Part shown: one piece after another, positions 61,516 through 64,000 of the stretch
How positions within the stretch are numbered: position 1 is the first letter of the stretch
Layout: every line of letters begins with the position of its first letter
The notes under the pieces: generated by a model
Databases searched by the model: none
What the model was told of the DNA's origin: nothing
The model's input: only the letters and a program-made list of their open reading frames with translations
Translations under genes and position numbers: made by a program
Origin: Planococcus kocurii
GTDB lineage: Bacteria; Bacillota; Bacilli; Bacillales_A; Planococcaceae
Direction of reading: 5' to 3'
NCBI RefSeq assembly: GCF_001465835.2
Contig: NZ_CP013661.2
Location: 2,348,501-2,412,500, forward strand
Length of the DNA: 64,000 nt

Positions 61516-61612
61516 TTGGACAGTAAAGTATACGATTCGGACAGTATTCGATGGAATTCGGACAGTATTTGTCGTGAAACGGACAGTATTTTGTTCCATT
61601 CGGACAGTATAT
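61516..61612 (-). repeat. ACTGTCC array D (five units, inverted)
   Basis: The complement GGACAGT ends at 61524, 61545, 61566, 61587 and 61608, an exact 21-bp period. It is the only array in this orientation. It lies between convergent ywdK and hemQ, past the ywdK terminator. Confidence 0.92.
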
Positions 61613-61687
61613 CCAAATAATTGGAATAAATTCATAAAAGTTTGCTGGAAATCTCTTCACGAGGTGCGGTCACAAAAATTCAAATAG

Positions 61688-61713
61688 AAAAAGTCGCCTA
61701 AAAGGCGACTTTT
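61688..61713. terminator. Terminator after hemQ
   Basis: AAAAAGTCGCCT / AGGCGACTTTT lies 13 nt past the hemQ stop codon on the minus strand. Confidence 0.85.
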
Positions 61714-61726
61714 CAATATAGATCAA

Positions 61727-62476
61727 TTAAACTTCTAACATTTTAGTCGTGCGTTCGGCATCTAGGCGTGTGCCTACATAGAATGAACCAAATTCTGCGT
61801 AACGCGCGCTGACTTCGTCAAAACGCATTTCGTAGATCAACTTTTTGAATTGAAGAACGTCGTCTGCAAACAAAGTAACGCCCCATTCGTAGTCATCAAA
61901 GCCGACAGACCCAGAAATGATCTGCTTGACTTTACCAGCATAGCTACGGCCGATTTTACCATGAGATAGCATTAATTCTTTACGTGTATCCATTGGTAGC
62001 ATGTACCAGTTATCATCACCGTCGCGACGCTTGTCCATTGGATAGAAGCAAATATACTGCGAACGTTGAAGTTCTGGGTATAGACGAGAACGGATATGCG
62101 GATTTTGGTAAGGATCTTCATCTGATTTTCCGGCAAGGTAGTTAGAAAGCTCAACAACTGAAACGTATGAGTACGTAGGAACTGTATAAGCAATCAATGT
62201 CAATTTGTTGTATTCTGTTTCAAGTTCGTTTAATTCGTCCATCGTTTCACGCAACATCATTAACATCAAGTCAGCTTTTTGGCCAACAATTGAATACAAG
62301 GCATGTGCGCCGGTTTTATTTTCATCAGCTTGGTTGATTTTGTCCATGAATGCTTGGAATTCGTCGATCGCGAATTGGCGTTCTTCGTCCGTTAGCATTT
62401 TCCACGAAACCCAGTCCATTGAGCGGAAATCATGGAGAACGTACCAGCCGTCTAATGTAATTGCAGCTTCATTCAT
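61727..62476 (-). CDS. hemQ: Coproheme decarboxylase (chlorite-dismutase-like)
   Basis: HemQ converts coproheme to haem b in Gram-positive bacteria. The 249-residue protein has the family blocks [15 protein letters not shown] at the N-terminus, a central [24 protein letters not shown], and [36 protein letters not shown], which carries haem-contact residues. The length is typical. AAAAGGAG precedes the ATG. It is divergent from lipL, as the corresponding genes are near each other in Bacillus. Confidence 0.95.
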   Translation of the reverse strand: MNEAAITLDGWYVLHDFRSMDWVSWKMLTDEERQFAIDEFQAFMDKINQADENKTGAHALYSIVGQKADLMLMMLRETMDELNELETEYNKLTLIAYTVPTYSYVSVVELSNYLAGKSDEDPYQNPHIRSRLYPELQRSQYICFYPMDKRRDGDDNWYMLPMDTRKELMLSHGKIGRSYAGKVKQIISGSVGFDDYEWGVTLFADDVLQFKKLIYEMRFDEVSARYAEFGSFYVGTRLDAERTTKMLEV

Positions 62477-62651
62477 TACTCAAACACTCCTTTTAATGTA
62501 AATCTCTCATCAATCAGTTTATCACACTGGCCATACAACTTCCTTTAAAACAAATGGCTGTCACTAATTTGACATGACGTCCACGGGTTTTCAGCGCTTG
62601 CTGAAAAGAGTAAACTAGAGACATGGAATTGCAGAAAGAGGAGAAATAAAT

Positions 62652-63473
62652 ATGCCGTTATTTTTTGAAGAAACAGCTTGGCGTTTTTGGGATCAATCGT
62701 TAAGCGCGAAAAGTCGCTCTGCGCTTGAATCATTTGCAGCAGACGATACCTTATGTGAGTTGGTGGGATCCGGAAAAAGCGCACCAACCGTTCGAACATG
62801 GGTGCACGACGATACGGTAGTGTTAGGAATCCAAGATCATCGTTTGCCGCATATTGAAAAAGGCATGGATGTATTAAAAGACCATGGCTTTACGCCGATT
62901 GTACGGAATTCAGGAGGACTGGCAGTTGTGCTGGATGCCGGCGTTTTAAACATTTCGCTCGTGCTATCGGAAAAAGACAACGCCATCGATATCTCAGCGG
63001 GTTACGACTTAATGCTCGATTTGGTGCGTGAATTATTCCCTGAAGCGGATATTGACGCCTACGAAATCGTGGGATCGTATTGTCCAGGCTCTTACGATCT
63101 CAGCATTGGGGGTCGGAAATTCGCGGGCATTTCACAGCGCCGGATTCGTCGCGGCATCGCTGTTCAAGTTTATTTATGTATTGAGGGTAGTGGCGCACAA
63201 CGTGCAGAGGTCATTCGTGACTTTTACAAAGCGGGACTCCAAGGCGAAGAAACAAAGTTTGCCTATCCTGAAATAAAACCAGAAACAATGGCATCGCTTA
63301 GTGAACTATTGGCAAGACAAATTACTGTCCAAGAAGTTGTTGTAGATTTACATGCTTTGATGGGGTCACCAGTACCGATGGCGCTACAGCCTGTTGAAAC
63401 AGAGTTATACGGATTTTATTTAGATCGTGTAGTTGAGCGGAACCGAAAAATGCTAGAACGTCCTCTTGAATAG
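62652..63473 (+). CDS. lipL: Octanoyl-[GcvH]:protein N-octanoyltransferase (LipL)
   Basis: LipL moves octanoyl groups from GcvH to E2 subunits during lipoate synthesis. The 273-residue BPL/LplA-fold protein has the catalytic Cys in GSYCPGSYDLS (Cys144), the conserved Lys in IGGRKFAGISQRR and the substrate loop VRNSGGLAVVL. The Cys after SY distinguishes LipL from lipoate ligases. AGAGGAG ribosome site. Confidence 0.92.
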   Translation: MPLFFEETAWRFWDQSLSAKSRSALESFAADDTLCELVGSGKSAPTVRTWVHDDTVVLGIQDHRLPHIEKGMDVLKDHGFTPIVRNSGGLAVVLDAGVLNISLVLSEKDNAIDISAGYDLMLDLVRELFPEADIDAYEIVGSYCPGSYDLSIGGRKFAGISQRRIRRGIAVQVYLCIEGSGAQRAEVIRDFYKAGLQGEETKFAYPEIKPETMASLSELLARQITVQEVVVDLHALMGSPVPMALQPVETELYGFYLDRVVERNRKMLERPLE

Positions 63474-63526
63474 CATTGTGGCACTGGTGTAGAATAGCTG
63501 TTACATGAAAAAACGGAGGTGCGCGG

Positions 63527-64000
63527 GTGAGTTACGCAACACAAAAATTAGCCGAAGAAAAAGTCTTTAAAGATCCAGTTCATCGATATGTCCACGTGCG
63601 CGACCAAGTGATTTGGGACTTGATCAATTCGCGCGAAGTTCAGCGTTTGCGCAGGATCAAGCAATTGGGCACTTCATATTTAGTCTTTCACGGGGCGGAA
63701 CATAGTCGGTTCAACCATTCGCTTGGCGTTTATGAAATCGTCCGCAGGATTTCGGATGATATTTTTCACGGTCGTCCAGAATGGGATGAAAATGAACGGT
63801 TAGTAGTGTTGTGCGCAGCGCTTCTTCACGACTTGGGACACGGTCCGTTTTCGCATTCATTTGAAAAAGTTTTCTCTGTCGATCACGAAGAATTTACACG
63901 GAAAATCCTGCTTGGAAATACTGAGGTTAACGAAATTCTTCAGAACGTATCACCAGAGTTTCCGACGAAAGTGGCAGAAGTTATCGCTAAAACGTATTCA
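63527..64000 (+). CDS. HD-domain phosphohydrolase, YwfO-like (N-terminal part)
   Basis: The first 158 codons are in the window and the gene runs off the right edge. The HD metal site is visible: SRFNHSLGVYE (first His, near residue 64) and CAALLHDLGHGPFSHSFE (His-Asp pair near residues 101-102), followed by DHEEFTRKILLG. This matches dNTPase/YwfO-type proteins. The GTG start is 7 nt after GGAGG. It lies in the same lipL/hemQ neighbourhood as ywfO in Bacillus. Confidence 0.88.
   Translation, partial: MSYATQKLAEEKVFKDPVHRYVHVRDQVIWDLINSREVQRLRRIKQLGTSYLVFHGAEHSRFNHSLGVYEIVRRISDDIFHGRPEWDENERLVVLCAALLHDLGHGPFSHSFEKVFSVDHEEFTRKILLGNTEVNEILQNVSPEFPTKVAEVIAKTYS

Noticed and set aside
61298..61687. 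Several overlapping open frames on both strands across array D
   Set aside because: They are open only because the 21-bp period is a multiple of three; their peptides are repeats of GQYF/DSIL type with no ribosome sites.
1..64000. tRNA, rRNA, prophage or plasmid genes
   Set aside because: No tRNA-like cloverleaf, rRNA segment, integrase, phage structural gene or replication initiator was recognised.

Overview
The window looks like chromosome from a low-to-moderate GC member of the Bacillales, most likely Planococcaceae (Planococcus or a close relative). Supporting this are purine-rich Shine-Dalgarno sites with frequent GTG/TTG starts, bacillithiol synthesis (bshB2 plus yojF), coproporphyrin-type haem synthesis (hemQ), LipL-type lipoate transfer, a ung-ywdI-ywdK cluster and a yrrT-luxS-mccA-mccB sulfur operon. 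The family-level call is inference from gene content. I see no rRNA, tRNA, prophage, insertion sequence or CRISPR-Cas locus.

Layout. 1-4.7 kb: tripartite tricarboxylate transporter genes (tctC, start of tctB) behind a CitA/CitT-like two-component system, then a MerR-TipAS regulator overlapping a tiny zinc-ribbon gene. 4.9-7.6 kb: lysine-oxidation operon (aldehyde dehydrogenase plus lysine 6-dehydrogenase). 7.7-14.7 kb: lipid kinase, AlaX editing protein, secreted beta-propeller protein, zinc alcohol dehydrogenase, split ThrE exporter. 14.9-24.6 kb: PAS-GGDEF-EAL protein, CopC/CopD pair, DMT transporter, heterodimeric ABC exporter, tandem GNAT protein. 24.6-32.3 kb: frame-broken lipoprotein, kynA, phosphodiesterase, DUF2804, DegV, PlsY, M20 dipeptidase, CNNM/CBS protein. 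32.3-39.4 kb: MITE-like repeat, ECF sigma factor, phospholipase-D protein, ABC-F ATPase, CPA antiporter, flavin reductase. 39.4-51.4 kb: NERD nuclease-like gene, topB, ybaK, yczE, yrrT-luxS-mccA-mccB, kbl, M20 amidohydrolase, dipeptide epimerase. 51.6-64 kb: cystine-type ABC transporter, threonine dehydrogenase, YjiH, bshB2-yojF, pdxK, ung-ywdI-ywdK, hemQ, lipL and the start of an HD-domain phosphohydrolase.

How the genes work together. Sulfur metabolism is prominent: the methionine-to-cysteine operon and the cystine transporter share a matching 23-bp operator-like site (AACCTA-N9-TTGGTTTT), as expected for one cysteine-responsive repressor of CymR type. Amino-acid catabolism is also well represented (lysine, tryptophan, threonine through Tdh and Kbl, dipeptides). 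Catabolite-repression (cre-like) sites lie before tctC, the lysine operon and yjiH.

The most unusual content is non-coding. Four arrays, each of five units, carry the core ACTGTCC at 20-21 bp spacing (39466-39563, 40593-40690, 48936-49032, 61516-61612). Three lie just past intrinsic terminators, two flank the NERD gene, and one supplies the C-terminus of an amidohydrolase. A second family of about 150 bp structured repeats abuts the stop codons of two unrelated genes (14797-14941, 51465-51620). A third family includes a 281-bp element with perfect 12-bp terminal inverted repeats (32357-32637).
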